Below are positions 20,428 through 31,399 of a stretch of DNA of 64,000 bases, piece by piece. Under the pieces are notes generated by a model. The model was given only the letters and a program-made list of their open reading frames with translations, was not told where the DNA came from and did not search any database. Where the stretch lies: the NCBI GenBank assembly GCA_963931925.1, contig OZ007581.1, positions 25,216,043-25,280,042 of the forward strand, written 5' to 3'. The stretch comes from Onchidella celtica. Lineage: Eukaryota > Mollusca > Gastropoda > Systellommatophora > Onchidiidae. Position 1 is the first letter of the stretch. Each line of letters starts with the position of its first letter. Made by a program: the position numbers and the translations under genes.

Positions 20428-21365
20428 TTTATTGTAAAACAGAAAGCAATCTCTATCAAACGCGCCAAAAACTCAAGCATTTTCTATGCATAAAACCGCC
20501 TTTTGCTTGCTGTTGAACAACACAGTGGATGCAATTTATTTGCCTCAGTCAAATCGAATCCCTTCGCCGTATTCGATCCCCCCCCCCCGGTTGCCCTTCT
20601 CTTTGTTTTCGCCCTCTCAGTCGCCCTTTTGTTTGTTTTGACCCCTCCCCCCACCGTTTCCCTTTCCTTTGCTTTCACCCGCCTTCCGTCGCCCTATTCA
20701 TCCGTCGCCCTATTCATCCGTCGCCCTATTCATCCGTCGCCCTATTCATCCGTCGCCCTATTCATCCGTCGCCCTATTCATCCGTCGCCCTATTCATCCG
20801 TCGCCCTATTCATCCGTCGCCCTATTCATCCGTCGCCCTATTCATCCGTCGCCCTATTCATCCGTCGCCCTATTCATCCGTCGCTCTATTCATCCGTCGC
20901 CCTATTCATCCGTCGCCCTATTCATCCGTCGCCCTATTCATCCGTCGCCCTATTCATCCGTCGCCCTATTCATCCGTCGCCCTATTCATCCGTCGCCCTA
21001 TTCATCCGTCGCCCTATTCATCCGTCGCCCTATTCATCCGTCGCCCTATTCTTTGTTTTCTTCCCCGGCCGCCGTCGACCTTTTCATTGTTCCCCCCCCC
21101 CCCCCCGCGTCGCCATTCTCTTTATTTTTTGCCCTCCCCCCTTTTATTTGTTTTCGCCCTTTACCCTCCCCCCCCCCCCCGTCGTAATTTTCTTTGTTTT
21201 TTTCCTTCGCTCGCCATTTTTCGTTGGTTTTCTCTCTCTCTCTCTCTCTCATCATTTTCTTTGTTTTCGCCCCTCTGGTGGTCCTCTTCGTCGCTTTCGG
21301 CCCCCCGGAAATTGAATCGATGGGTCCACAGGTTTATCCCGGATAATGCCGGGAACTTCATCTAG
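20428..21365 (+). mobile_element. Helitron-like element carrying a 16-bp minisatellite
   Basis: The right end is a hairpin-like CCCGGATAATGCCGGG followed by CATCTAG and a T, the Helitron 3' signature. A left end was not fixed; a TC occurs near 20449. The interior is dominated by the minisatellite and C-rich segments with TTCTTTGTTTTCGCCC-like words repeated five times or so. No transposase is present. Confidence 0.55.
20687..21050. repeat. 16-bp minisatellite (about 22 copies)
   Basis: Unit GTCGCCCTATTCATCC is repeated almost perfectly; one visible variant has CTCTATT near 20884. Because 16 is one more than a multiple of three, all three plus-strand frames translate to the same 16-residue cycle, which explains three long overlapping frames here. 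High copy uniformity indicates recent expansion or homogenisation. Non-coding. Confidence 0.95.
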
Positions 21366-21591
21366 TGGATTTAAAAAATCCATATCTTGCATTCAAAATG
21401 CAATGAAACTTTTCTATCCGGGTTGCCTTCACATCCCAAAGGCAGGTTTACAAGTTAGATGGGCAGATATCCATACTGTCAGTCTCTTACCAATGATCTG
21501 ACGTATGATTCCAAACTGACAGCTGTAGTTTTCGTGAGAACGACATGATAACTAGCCACGCCCTCCCAAGCCCTACACAAATGGTTTCATC

Positions 21592-22065
21592 GATTTGAGG
21601 TCTTTATTATAGGAGGTTCGCTGCCCTTGGCATTTACACCTCACTTTACTTGTTTTATTATTTCTTGTTCTGGCGGGGGGGGGGGGGGGGGGGAGATGAT
21701 ATGCATAAATTTTAATCTATTAATTTCAATTTTGCCCGGGCAGCGGCCTTTCGGCCTGCTCTTTACGATTTCCAACTGCCAAGGTATCTTTAACGTGCGC
21801 AATGTGCACACGGGCCCTCCGAATTTTTTCGTCCTTATCCGAGAAGACTAGGTACTCGATCCTACCCCACAATAGGACCAGGGACTTGAAAATATGAGAA
21901 AAATCCAATTTCCAAGAACTACTCGATCCTACCCCCCAATAGGACCAGGGACTTGAAAATACGAGAAAAATCCACTTTCCAACATGCCTGCACTGCCCGG
22001 GTTTAGAACCCGGGACCCTTGGCATGAGAGGCGAGCACCTTGCCTCTAGACCACCTTGTCTAGAG
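21592..22065 (-). mobile_element. SINE family S, tail type 1, with internal duplication; 15-bp TSD
   Basis: Complete minus-strand copy flanked by exact 15-bp direct repeats ACAAATGGTTTCATC (21577-21591 and 22066-22080). The head has GGTCTAGAGGC and the B-box region GGGTTCTAAACCC. The segment holding ATTGGGGGGTAGGATCGAGTA is tandemly duplicated, a feature shared with the copy at 60930-61396. A poly-G tract of about 18 lies near 21675. Confidence 0.95.
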
Positions 22066-22080
22066 ACAAATGGTTTCATC

Positions 22081-23209
22081 CTGATTGACACATACTAATA
22101 AACCAGTGTGGGCATTTGGGGCAAAGATTATTTCAGAGCTTGTTTCTGATTGGTTTTTAGATACAGACAACTGCAGATGGTGGTCAGCTTGTGAGAAAAT
22201 GAGATAATATTGCAAATTTGTTGAGCAACAGTTCGCATGTCGATGTTACATCTTTTGAAAGTATGGGGAGAGCCTTTGAAAGCTTAGTCTTTGTGATTCT
22301 GACCAGTGGTTCACTGGTTAACATGTCCATGTCACAATGCCTTTGATTTAGAAGAGATACAGTGAACAATAACACGGTGGTTACGTCTCAAAAAGGTCAG
22401 TGACCCGAGGGGTGAAAATACGGCTTGCGCGTGGCGCGGTCAGCTTGACCTTTCCGACTTTTGCCGCCCATGCGGCGTGAGCGCCTGCGAGTCAATACCG
22501 ACAATTGCCGCCCCTCGCAGGGTGAGGGTCAATTAAGACCTCAGTGAATCTGACATATGTTTGACGTGTGTTAATTTTGGAAAAAAACAAACAAAAACAA
22601 ACAAACAAACGAGGTTTTCACGGTGACTAATTCATCGCCGCGACGATTTATGTGCTACGTTATCCATCCAATCAAGCTACCTAAAAAGCCGAATGCAGAG
22701 GTAAGCCAACTTAGTCCCTACGCTATAGGTTGAACGCAAAGAGTTTATAATAAACCTAGAGGTAAGGCTCGGTCACGTCACATACCCGCAAATAGAAAGC
22801 CCGGCAGCCATCTTTGCTTACGGCAAGCGATTGCAACCACGGTCTCAAGGCCACTGCTAACGAAAGTAGTCTTTGTCGGAAGGTCTCAGTATTTTATTCT
22901 TGTTCATTCCTCTTTAGAGATGGAGGTTCAAATTCATTCGTACATTTTGCATTTTGTCATAATTCATAATGTTTGTTTTTTTTTCTTTTGGTGGGATTAC
23001 ATTTTTTACATTTTCGTGTGTTCGCCCAATCCATAAATTAAGTCTGCTCATTACTACTGTAATCCCCGTTCAAACAATCTGAAAGACCGCATTATTTTAG
23101 GCTTTGATTTGTTTACTTTAGCCGTACTGTCTAGGTCGAGGCAGGCTTGCCGTAAGTTGGCCGCCATCTTTACTTCACCTACCGACGACGCCACGCGGAG
23201 ACTTGCGTA
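22081..23209. other. Non-coding, no gene seen
   Basis: Contains a GC-rich stretch (about 22400-22520) and several CCGCCATCTT-like words (22810, 23160). A 12-bp inverted pair CTTACGGCAAGC / GCTTGCCGTAAG at about 22819 and 23147 may be an eroded terminus. No coding region supported. Confidence 0.4.
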
Positions 23210-23216
23210 GCGCTAG

Positions 23217-24545
23217 CCAAGACCCACTATACCAAGACGGTGCAATTCAAGCACTTCCGTCCGCTGGCCAGGAGTTTCTAAAAATAGTCCGGCGCGTACA
23301 ATCGTAAACACAGGCATGCGGTTCGTCGTACCGGTATGTGTTAATCGAGGAGACCAGTGCTCCTTTGTGGAGAATCAAAATTAACACTTTGCAAGGCAGT
23401 TTGCCGACTTGAAGTTTGTCTATTGTAGTAAATTGGACTTCAGACATACACCTTTGCACTCCCCATACAGTCCCAATATTGTTGTGTTGGACTAATGCAT
23501 GTGTGCTATGGAGATCATCAGTTGTGTGTTTGTGTTTGTGAAGAGGGAGGGGCTTAAAAGTCTAATTGCTAATTCAACTTTCGGTATACATGTACTTTTG
23601 TTTGTTTGAGGAAACCGTAAAACGCCATTGATCAAATACTGATAAACTTTCTCAAAGCTAAGGAATCCCGTACGTACAATCAGTAATAATGTGAATGAAC
23701 TTTTCCACTTGATCATCCCGAATTTCTTTTAAAGGAAGTGTTTTGTTGTTTGTTTGTTTCTTTCTTTCTTTCCTTTTTCCTTATTAATCTTCAAGCAATA
23801 GAAATTCAATCAGAAATAGTGCCCCAAAACAGAAAATTTCAGGAAAGAAAGTTGGAAAACTGAAGAAGCTGCAACATGAGTAACACTTTTTGAACGTTCA
23901 TTATCATCAGAATACTGCGGCTGGATTTTGTTGAGTTTTTGTTGATTTTTTAAATCACCCATCTGGTCACTTTTCCTACTTCATTACCCTTTTTCTGCTA
24001 CCCTGGTTATCTCTACACTTTTTCATCAATTAGAAGATGTAAATTTCCTCTCTGGTCTGATCTATGTGAGAACTTCATTCAAAGTTTGTGTTTTATACCC
24101 ATTTATTTGCTTTAATCATTTAAATAATGGCCCATCTGGTCTCTTTTTCCTATTTCATTCCACATGTCCTGCTACCCTGGTTATCCCTACATTTTTTCAT
24201 AAGATTAGAAGGTGTACCGCTACAGTTCCCCTTTGGTTTTATGTATGTAGGAACTCCATTCAAAATTTCCAGTTTATACTCATTTATTTGCTTTAATCAT
24301 TAAATTAATTCTTTGAATAGATGCTCTATTGTACAGTTCTTGGTAGTCTATTAACCTCATCTCATCCAATGGGACATAAAGAAAATATCACTGTTTACTT
24401 CATGCCACCATTAAATCTTTGCTAACCGAGCCATGACTGGGCACACCATACGCGCTGGGTCAGTCTAGCAGACAACGCACGCGGCGGAACTCTTCGCCTT
24501 TGTATTTAACGATCGATTGCACCGTCTTGGTATAGTGGGTCTTGG
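23217..24545. mobile_element. Non-autonomous DNA transposon: 30-bp perfect TIRs, 7-bp TSD GCGCTAG
   Basis: The left terminus CCAAGACCCACTATACCA... (23217-23246) is perfectly mirrored over 30 bp at 24516-24545. Direct repeats GCGCTAG flank it at 23210-23216 and 24546-24552. The 1329-bp interior has no transposase, only short frames, and a ~173-bp tandem duplication near its right side. TSD of 7 (or 8 with one mismatch) would suit a P- or hAT-like transposase, but TIR sequence alone does not identify the superfamily. I do not recognise the family. Confidence 0.9.
23958..24303. repeat. Tandem duplication, ~173-bp unit, two copies
   Basis: CCCATCTGGTC...GCTACCCTGGTTATC...TTTATTTGCTTTAATCATT is repeated at a distance of about 173 bp inside the TIR element. 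The units differ by scattered substitutions, so the duplication is not very recent. Confidence 0.85.
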
Positions 24546-24552
24546 GCGCTAG

Positions 24553-26230
24553 TCTGACCTCTAGCTATATATAACCTCTTTGGTTGAAGGCATTTAGAAT
24601 TGAACTTTGACCCGGCAGCCATTTTATACGTACTCTAAGATCAACGAACATAGCGTCCTATAGTGGAGACTCGCTAGATCCCACTGCTAAAAAAGAAAAA
24701 AAAAACGATAGACTCAAACATTACAAAGCATAGAAGACATTGATCTTTACAAGCTGCCAGAGGACAGATGGCCGAGTAACAACCACTGAGCAGCCAAACA
24801 TCACATATCCGAACATGTTTCATTCTTTAGTGCCGAATGGAGTGCTTCCACTTCAAAGTAAGTGGCTTTTTTGGAACAATGAAGTTGGAAATGTATTTCC
24901 TGTTTATGACCTAGATCCACTAACGTCTTCTTCAACTGTTATTTAGGCTGTAGCGTCGAGCATAAAAAGGGCCAAAGTTGCACCACAATGAATTACTCTT
25001 GCCACTTTTTTTTTTGTAATAAGATTAGATAACATTTAAAATCACTGTTAGTCGTAAGTCTGTATGGAATAAAATTCAGTGTATGTAGAATTGTTGGTAA
25101 GAAAAAGGATGTCACTGTTAAAAAACAAAAGTAGTAATAGTATTAATATTAATAATACACACAAAAATATTGGTAATAATAATAACAACTAAATAACCCA
25201 GTTCCTTTTTTTTAAAAATATATATTTCGGGCCTTGTCATTAATCAACTGATGTTTGTTGGTAGTCCGTCGATGTCCGATGAAGACGTACTCTGTGAACT
25301 CATCGATGAGAGCGCACGTGGCTCCGTAGACCAAAACTGCAAGCAGACAGGCGTCCTCAGGTATCAGAGCGGTAATCTGTTGTTTGAGCTGATAGCCATT
25401 AAAATCTAAAATGAACGTACCGAATGAGCAAGTGTGATCAGCAACAACCACCTGGCTTTCAAAATAATGCCCTTTCGTGAAAATGTTTTTGACTAGATTC
25501 TAGTATTGACATAAAACTTTAGGCAAACAAGTTTAAAAAGCCGAGCATTTGGGAACAAAACACTTAATGTTTGTTCACATCTGTGGCAGATTCAATTATG
25601 ATAAGCAACAGGCATTGATTGGAGTAGGCCTACAGTTTATCTTGCCACCATATTTTCATAATCACCAAGATTTTTGTGATAAGACATCCTGCAAAAGGGA
25701 GTGAACGTTTTAGAAAAAAAAGCCTAGAGTTTGAATTTCACACACACAATTTAGCTAGTGAGTTGTGTTTTTTTTTTTTTTTTGTTGTTTTTTTTAATTT
25801 TAGTGTGGGTCCCCTGAAACCATTGGAAGTGTTACCCGCTACACAGGATAGCGAGACGAATCAAACTGGTCATATCCTAAACACACTTATTAACATCGGA
25901 CCACGGCACTGTCCATCTTGAGGCAGATATTGTAAAAACCAATTCCGCAGGAAAATTTTAACATTCCAAAATATGTAAACAAATCTTGGAATTCCTTTCT
26001 TTTTACATCGGCAGCAGCACAACCTGACTATCTCAGCGTTCACCTCCCTTTACCCAAGGGCCTTAATCTTCAACACTTAATCTGTAATATCTACGGAGAT
26101 CACCCAATGCCCAGACACACCGGGGACTGAATGGGATTGTTAGAAGGCGCTGGCAGCCATCTTGGGATGGGTCGCGACTCATTATTTGAGTCATCGTGTT
26201 TGTAAACGGAGCAGCGTGTAGGCCTTTGTC
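24553..26230. other. Mostly non-coding; one unassigned ORF
   Basis: A minus-strand frame at 25212-25451 (79 codons) reads as plausible protein (PEDACLLAVLVYGATCALID). It has an acceptor-like TTCATTTTAG upstream but no recognised family. It could be an exon of an unseen gene or chance. Nothing else is supportable. Confidence 0.3.
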
Positions 26231-26271
26231 TATGAGAAAGTTTATCTGTCTATCCGTCTGTCTCTCTGTGT

Positions 26272-26384
<113 letters not shown>

Positions 26385-26439
26385 TCCATCGATCTATTCT
26401 ATTTATTCTGTCTTTCTATTCTATTTATCTTATCTTTCT

Positions 26440-26705
26440 ATTCTGATCTGATCTATTTTGATATAATATTCTGATCTGACATATGCTGATCTGATCTATT
26501 CTGATCTATTCTGATCTGATCTGATCTATCCTGATCTGATCTGATCTATTCTGATCTGATCTGTCCTGATCTGATCTAATAATAATATATTCTGATCTGA
26601 TCCATTCGGATCTATTCTGATCTGATCTATTCTGATCTGATCTATTCTGACCTGATCTTATCTATTCTGATCTAATCTGATCTATTCTCATCTATTCTGA
26701 GAAAT
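26440..26705. repeat. GATC-rich satellite (CTGAT/CTATT mosaic)
   Basis: CTGATCTGATCTATT-type units repeat over some 260 bp, giving several tens of GATC sites. It probably grew from the adjoining CTAT array by CTGAT/CTATT unit shuffling. Non-coding. Confidence 0.9.
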
Positions 26706-27395
26706 AATACCCTTCTCTTTAGTTTGCTTTGTATCATTTGGGTATTATTTCTCACCCGGGGCTTCGCTACATACAACTTTTTCTTTTAGTCCAGTTTCGA
26801 CATTGCTTATAGCCCTGCTGCAACACCACAGTTTTTTCCTGTGGTTTTTATAATATTTCGCTAATATTGGTAGCGTGCCTCAACGCGTCTAAGAAAAAAC
26901 GCCTACAAGAATGCGTATAACCGGCCAGGTTGTTCATAATTATTCTAGTCTTGCATCTGTTAAGTTCAATGTTTTAACCCGAGCTTAACAAGGAAACCGC
27001 CAACACGAGATAAACAAACAACAGTTTATCTCTACAGTTAAGTTAAAATACACTATGAAATTGAGATTTCTACGAAAAATCCCTACGCTCCACTCAAGTC
27101 CTACAACCCACCAAATTATTGCCAGGCCTTACCGGTGGGGCTTGCGCCGATCCTTGATAAACACTGATCTAGACCTGCAACTTTCATCATGTTTCTGCCA
27201 TTGATTCAGATTGCCCTTCAAAGCCTTCCACCTCCTCAGTCTCAATACTCACAATCTCAGTGACAAATAAGCTCTCGTCTATACTTTTTTTTAAAATCTG
27301 TTTCTCCATGACAGCTGTTACAATTGTTTACGTTTACATTGTGTGTACAACAAACGCCATAATATATGCTGCCATTTTCTCCTAAACAATGAGTA
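26706..27395. other. Non-coding, no gene seen
   Basis: Unremarkable AT-rich sequence; the short minus-strand frame near 27257-27565 has no known motif and overlaps the tandem repeat that follows. Confidence 0.4.
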
Positions 27396-27530
27396 GCCTT
27401 CGGTAGACAGCCAACGAGAGACCGACATGTCCTGGGGGGTTTGGTAAACTGCCAATGAGAGACCGGCATGCCTCGGGACTTCGGTGAACAACCAATGAGA
27501 ACGGCATGTTCAGAGGAATTCTCTTGCAAT
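27396..27530. repeat. Three tandem ~45-bp units each with a CCAA(C/T)GAGA word
   Basis: Units containing GCCAACGAGAGACCGACATG, GCCAATGAGAGACCGGCATG and ACCAATGAGAACGGCATG follow one another at about 42-50 bp spacing. Two units hold a perfect CCAAT box. This could be promoter-like or simply a minisatellite; no transcription unit is visible beside it. Confidence 0.7.
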
Positions 27531-28060
27531 CCATCATGGCCTAAATGGTTTACTTTATTTTGCATTATTTTAGGCGATCTGCAACGATTAGATTTCTGTA
27601 CAATTCAAAGCTGATCTTACACTACTGTTGATATTATCACCTACACACTGATTTACCAGGTGTTCTCGACGAAAAACGTAAAATGGCCCTTCGAAGTAAG
27701 TCCCACGACAAGAAACGTATTGAATATTATTCCTACATCCCCAAAAATAAATTGCACTAAAACCCTCTTTCACGACACTTTAGATTTTTTTAATTCCGTG
27801 CAGATTGTTAAATAAATGGATAAAGAAGAATTCTTTTTATTGATTGGTTTCTTTATTTTTCTTCTGACGATTACCAACACTGCATGTTTTGAAAGGAACG
27901 TACAAAAGTAACTAGAAACAAACAAAGAATAAAATAAGCAACAGCGACAACAAGACATGGTAGCCCCATCTTCCAGGACGGGACATGGTAAGAAGAAGCG
28001 GTTTCTCTACTTGAACATTGAAAAAGAAAGACAAGAATTAGTAGAGTATTCAACATCCGT

Positions 28061-28293
28061 CCCCTTTGAATGACAAGGTTCTGTCCCTACTTTTCGGCTG
28101 AACAGAGTTATTACTTCTACATGCCTTCTACATTGTGTATCAAAGTATCAAACAGATTCGGTGTGTAATTTCAAAGTATTACTAAAAATTAAAAAAAAAA
28201 TCTTTTACCTTGAAGTTGTGGTGACGTGACACTTCAATCTGCAATTTCTCAAAAGGTGACGGAAGGGAGGTAGAACCTTGCCATTCTAAGGGG
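28061..28293. mobile_element. MITE-B copy 1 (233 bp)
   Basis: Bounded by inverted CCCCTTTGAATGACAAGG and CCTTGCCATTCTAAGGGG. Its reverse complement aligns with MITE-B copies at about 28508-28975 and 33771-34013 (shared GAAATC..GGATTGAAGT and CTGCTTGATACTTTGA words). No coding capacity. TSD unclear. Confidence 0.75.
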
Positions 28294-28507
28294 ATGATTT
28301 GTGTACTTCACTGAGCGAAGTATTGTTCGCTTAGTGCTCACCAATCATTTTCCTGATCAAGGCAAACACACATTTCTGAGACATGGCCGGTTTGGCAATA
28401 ACAGTTGATTCTCAGGCATGTTTTTTCCTTATGGTTAAAACTCACGTTACTGTGCTTTCTGTCTGTTGGACGTGAAAAAAAAAAATGTTTGTTACATTGT
28501 GAGCACG

Positions 28508-28975
28508 TCCCCGGCCTTAGAATGACAAGATTCTAACTCCCTTCCGTCAATTTTTGAGAAATCGGGGATTGAAGTTTCATGTCTCCACAATATTCAGAGC
28601 AAAGAATCTGTTTTTTTTGTTGTTTTTTTTAATAATACTTTCTAAATACATACCGAATCTGCTTGATACTTTGATAGGCAATGGAGAAGGCCCGTTGAAA
28701 TAATGTATAGTGTGTGAGGGTAGCCACACAAAGGCCACCGAATTCGGTCACCGAGCCACTAGGCGCTTTAGGTGAGAAGAATTGCACTAGATAATTTCAA
28801 CAACTGCACATAGAGCCCAACTAGATCCGGTCGGTTTATATAGTGCAATTCTTCTCACCTAAAGCGCCTAGTGGCTCGGTGACAGAATTCGGTGGCCTTT
28901 ATGTGGGTACCCTAACTCTGTTCAGGCAAAAAGTGGAGACAGAACCTTATCATTGTAATAGGGCGATTTCCTACT
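28508..28975. mobile_element. MITE-B copy 2, interrupted by MITE-C
   Basis: Opposite orientation to copy 1, 215 bp away, so the two form a large inverted repeat. Left part runs from CCTTAGAATGACAAGATTCT to the MITE-C insertion; the right part resumes at about 28913 with TTCAGGCAAAAAGTGGAGAC. The uninterrupted state is seen in copy 3 at 33771-34013. Confidence 0.75.
28718..28912. mobile_element. MITE-C (195 bp) with ~72-bp inverted arms, nested in MITE-B
   Basis: The arms (GGGTAGCCACACAAAGGCC... and its mirror ending GGCCTTTATGTGGGTACCC) are about 72 bp and over 90% complementary, with a ~50-bp loop. Flanking TGA / TAA would be a 3-bp T-x-A duplication with one change, in keeping with a PIF/Harbinger-type mover, which is an inference. 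An RNA copy would fold into a long hairpin. Confidence 0.85.
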
Positions 28976-30020
28976 GACTGCTGCAGTTCCCCCACTCGCC
29001 CGTTGTGAATATAATAGTTATGACTAACCACATATCCGCATAGCACTGAGAAATTAAATGGATGACAAGTCAAATGTCGCTGTGGAATATTATTCAATCT
29101 TTATCATCTTCTATCATTTTGCGCGTCAGGATACTGAGAATTCGATTGATTGCCAATTTTGTTGAGGAACTCCCTGCACGTTTTGAAAAGTTCCGTGGAA
29201 ACAGAAGATTGATAATGTAGTAATTTGAACACAATTTGATAAGAAAGTTACTGGTGTTGTTGTTTTTTTCGTCACATTCATGAATTTTGTTCGTAAAAAC
29301 GTTTAACTCGGGTGAATTTTAAAGATTTAACTAGAGTTTTTTTATATTATTTTTTACAAATTCTAGATGTTTTCTGAGTACCAAATTGTTTGTTTCTTTC
29401 ATGTCAGAAAAGTTTCAAAGAGCAATTTAAATTTACATAATGATATTTCTACAATTTAGGGACAGAATGTCTATTGTTTGCTGTGTTTTACCTGCAAGTT
29501 GATTGTCTCGAAATGAATGTCTGTTTTGTAGTAGATAGGCGTGAATTGCCTTCGTCTAAGAGTCCCATTAAAGAGGAAAGTAAAATTATAATTTTATGGC
29601 GTCTGTAAATGTTGCCCCAATTTAAGTTTTCTCATTTTGAGCAGTTTCTCCAGGAAAGCAAGGAGAGCCAAACTGTCATCTGAATCTCACACATACGTAG
29701 CCGTGTGCACACTTAGCACACACTCACACATACAAACTCACACACACATACACACGCACAATCACATATCCTCGGGGGATGACGATCAGGTTTTCCTGCA
29801 CAGAAATACAAATATGAAATAGTTCTGAGTTTTCCTTGTCCACCTGAGGTTAAGTGCTTGATTTCGATGCGGCCATCACTATTTATTTTACATAATGATA
29901 CGATAGTTTATCTTGCACAGTTTCAACCCTTTAAATCATGGCTGTTGTCCTATTTTTCATTCCAGCTTCTCATTCCCATACCGTTAAAGGTGCCCATATT
30001 TTATATATCTCTCGACTTGA
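28976..30020. other. Non-coding, no gene seen
   Basis: AT-rich with a CA-rich microsatellite at about 29705-29770 (ACACAC/ACATACAC). No coding region supported. Confidence 0.45.
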
Positions 30021-30261
30021 TTGAGATCAACGGCTGATGACTATAAACATTTTGCTAGCAGAAAGAGGAAACAGTTACTGAACAGAATGTCTCTTATGTC
30101 TGTGACATAAAGGTTCACTGTGTAAGGTGAAACACATTCTCTGATATTAGGCTTTGGATTTTGTGCAAACTGAATATCTTGATCATCAATGAGGTGGTGA
30201 TATTTTTTTTTGTGTGTAGTAAGAGAGAGAGGATAAAACAAGCTGGTTCGGGTTTAATTGA
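30021..30261 (+). pseudogene. 5' flank of decayed chemosensory receptor copy U1
   Basis: Aligns with 31760-32035, the sequence upstream of the intact receptor (shared AGAATGTC.CTT.TGT, GAATATCTTGATCA and a match from GTTTGAGTTTAACC to GTTCGGGTTTAATT). After the word TGAAGACA it jumps directly to the TM6 region, so coding sequence for TM1-TM5 has been deleted. Confidence 0.7.
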
Positions 30262-30523
30262 AGACATGGTTTTTGCAATGATTCTAATTGCAGTGGTTTT
30301 TATTGTTTGTTCTTTACAACGTCTGATTGGCACAACTTCTCGACGATTTATTACCGAACTTGCTGAGGGTGGGAAATGTGGAAATATTTTGTGGATTATT
30401 TGGGTATTCGTGTACTTTTTTGAAGGCATCAATATGAGCATCACCATAGTGATTGATTTAACATTCAGTATTAAATACAGTAGGGCATTTGGTGTCCCCA
30501 TTTCTGCAATAGAACTTGACTAG
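30262..30523 (+). pseudogene. Chemosensory GPCR pseudogene U1 (TM6-TM7 only)
   Basis: The translation (MILIAVVFIVCSLQRLIG, then ILWIIWVFVYFFEGINMS and a C-terminus ending AIELD) aligns with residues about 276-361 of the intact receptor at 32060-33145. TM6 has CSLQ where the intact gene has CSLP. The TM7 N-x-x-x-Y is changed to IVIDL. About 830 nt covering the N-terminus to the third intracellular loop are missing. The frame ends at the homologous stop, so the loss was a clean internal deletion. Confidence 0.85.
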
Positions 30524-31399
30524 TTAAAGGCGCCGGACTTTAGACAGTAATTTGTGATCTCCGGGAAGTTTTTATAACTACTGGCCTCGTCAAGAAGTAC
30601 AGAGGGACAAAGGAAGGTACATGTATTATCTTCTTGCCGTATTCACTGGTGTTAGCCGCTCTCAGCGGTTCATATGGAAAAGCACGCAGTTCATATTATT
30701 GACGCATAAAAATTACACATAATATGCAAAGTGTTTATTTTTAACTTTGAAGAAAAAAAATGTCATTTTTCTGAATCTTTCAATGTTTCCCCGCAGCCTT
30801 AGTATTGATCCTTGACTTTCAGAATGGGTATTATGAGAGCTGAGGTAATCTGAGGAGTGAATTAGTTAAGTTATTGTTGGTTCAGAAATGTGGGCCCCTT
30901 CTCTAGAAGCTATAAATTTTCAGCCTTCGGACATAATGTATTGAAAAATTGACTACTGGTCTCCAAGACCTTAATAAAACATTTTTTTTGCATTTGGACT
31001 TTCAAGATTTATCTTATTTCGATTTTTTTTCAGCGTTGTACAACATAATTTATTGAGGAAACCAACAGACTATACAATAATTACTGGAGATAATGTACAT
31101 AAAATAGCACAGTGTACTACTAAAAGGATATTCAGCAAAAGCTAGTTTAGGTAAAAATTCATGTACAATCATTGAGTAAACACCGAATGAGAAATAATAC
31201 ATTACAGTGATGGACCAGTAAAGAGAAAGAAAACTGTCACAACATATCTCTAAAACAGAATAGATACAATATTACATTGCATACATTATACTATTTTTCT
31301 GTGAGGAAAATGTAAAATGATAAATGTGGACGGAAATGAAAATTAACAGTTTAAACTAAGTAAAATTTTGGGAACCGGCTTTACACCTCGCATAAACAG
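30524..31399. other. Inter-unit DNA in the receptor array
   Basis: The first ~120 bp align with the 3' flank of the intact receptor (GCCGGA, CCTCCGG/TCTCCGG, ACTCGTC words), supporting tandem duplication of the whole unit. The remainder is AT-rich with no gene. Confidence 0.5.

Noticed and set aside
20687..21050. CRISPR-like regular repeats
   Set aside because: The 16-bp units are contiguous with no spacers, and the genome is eukaryotic.
20503..21365. Three overlapping plus-strand ORFs of 172-278 codons
   Set aside because: All are produced by the 16-bp minisatellite; the same peptide cycle appears in each frame.
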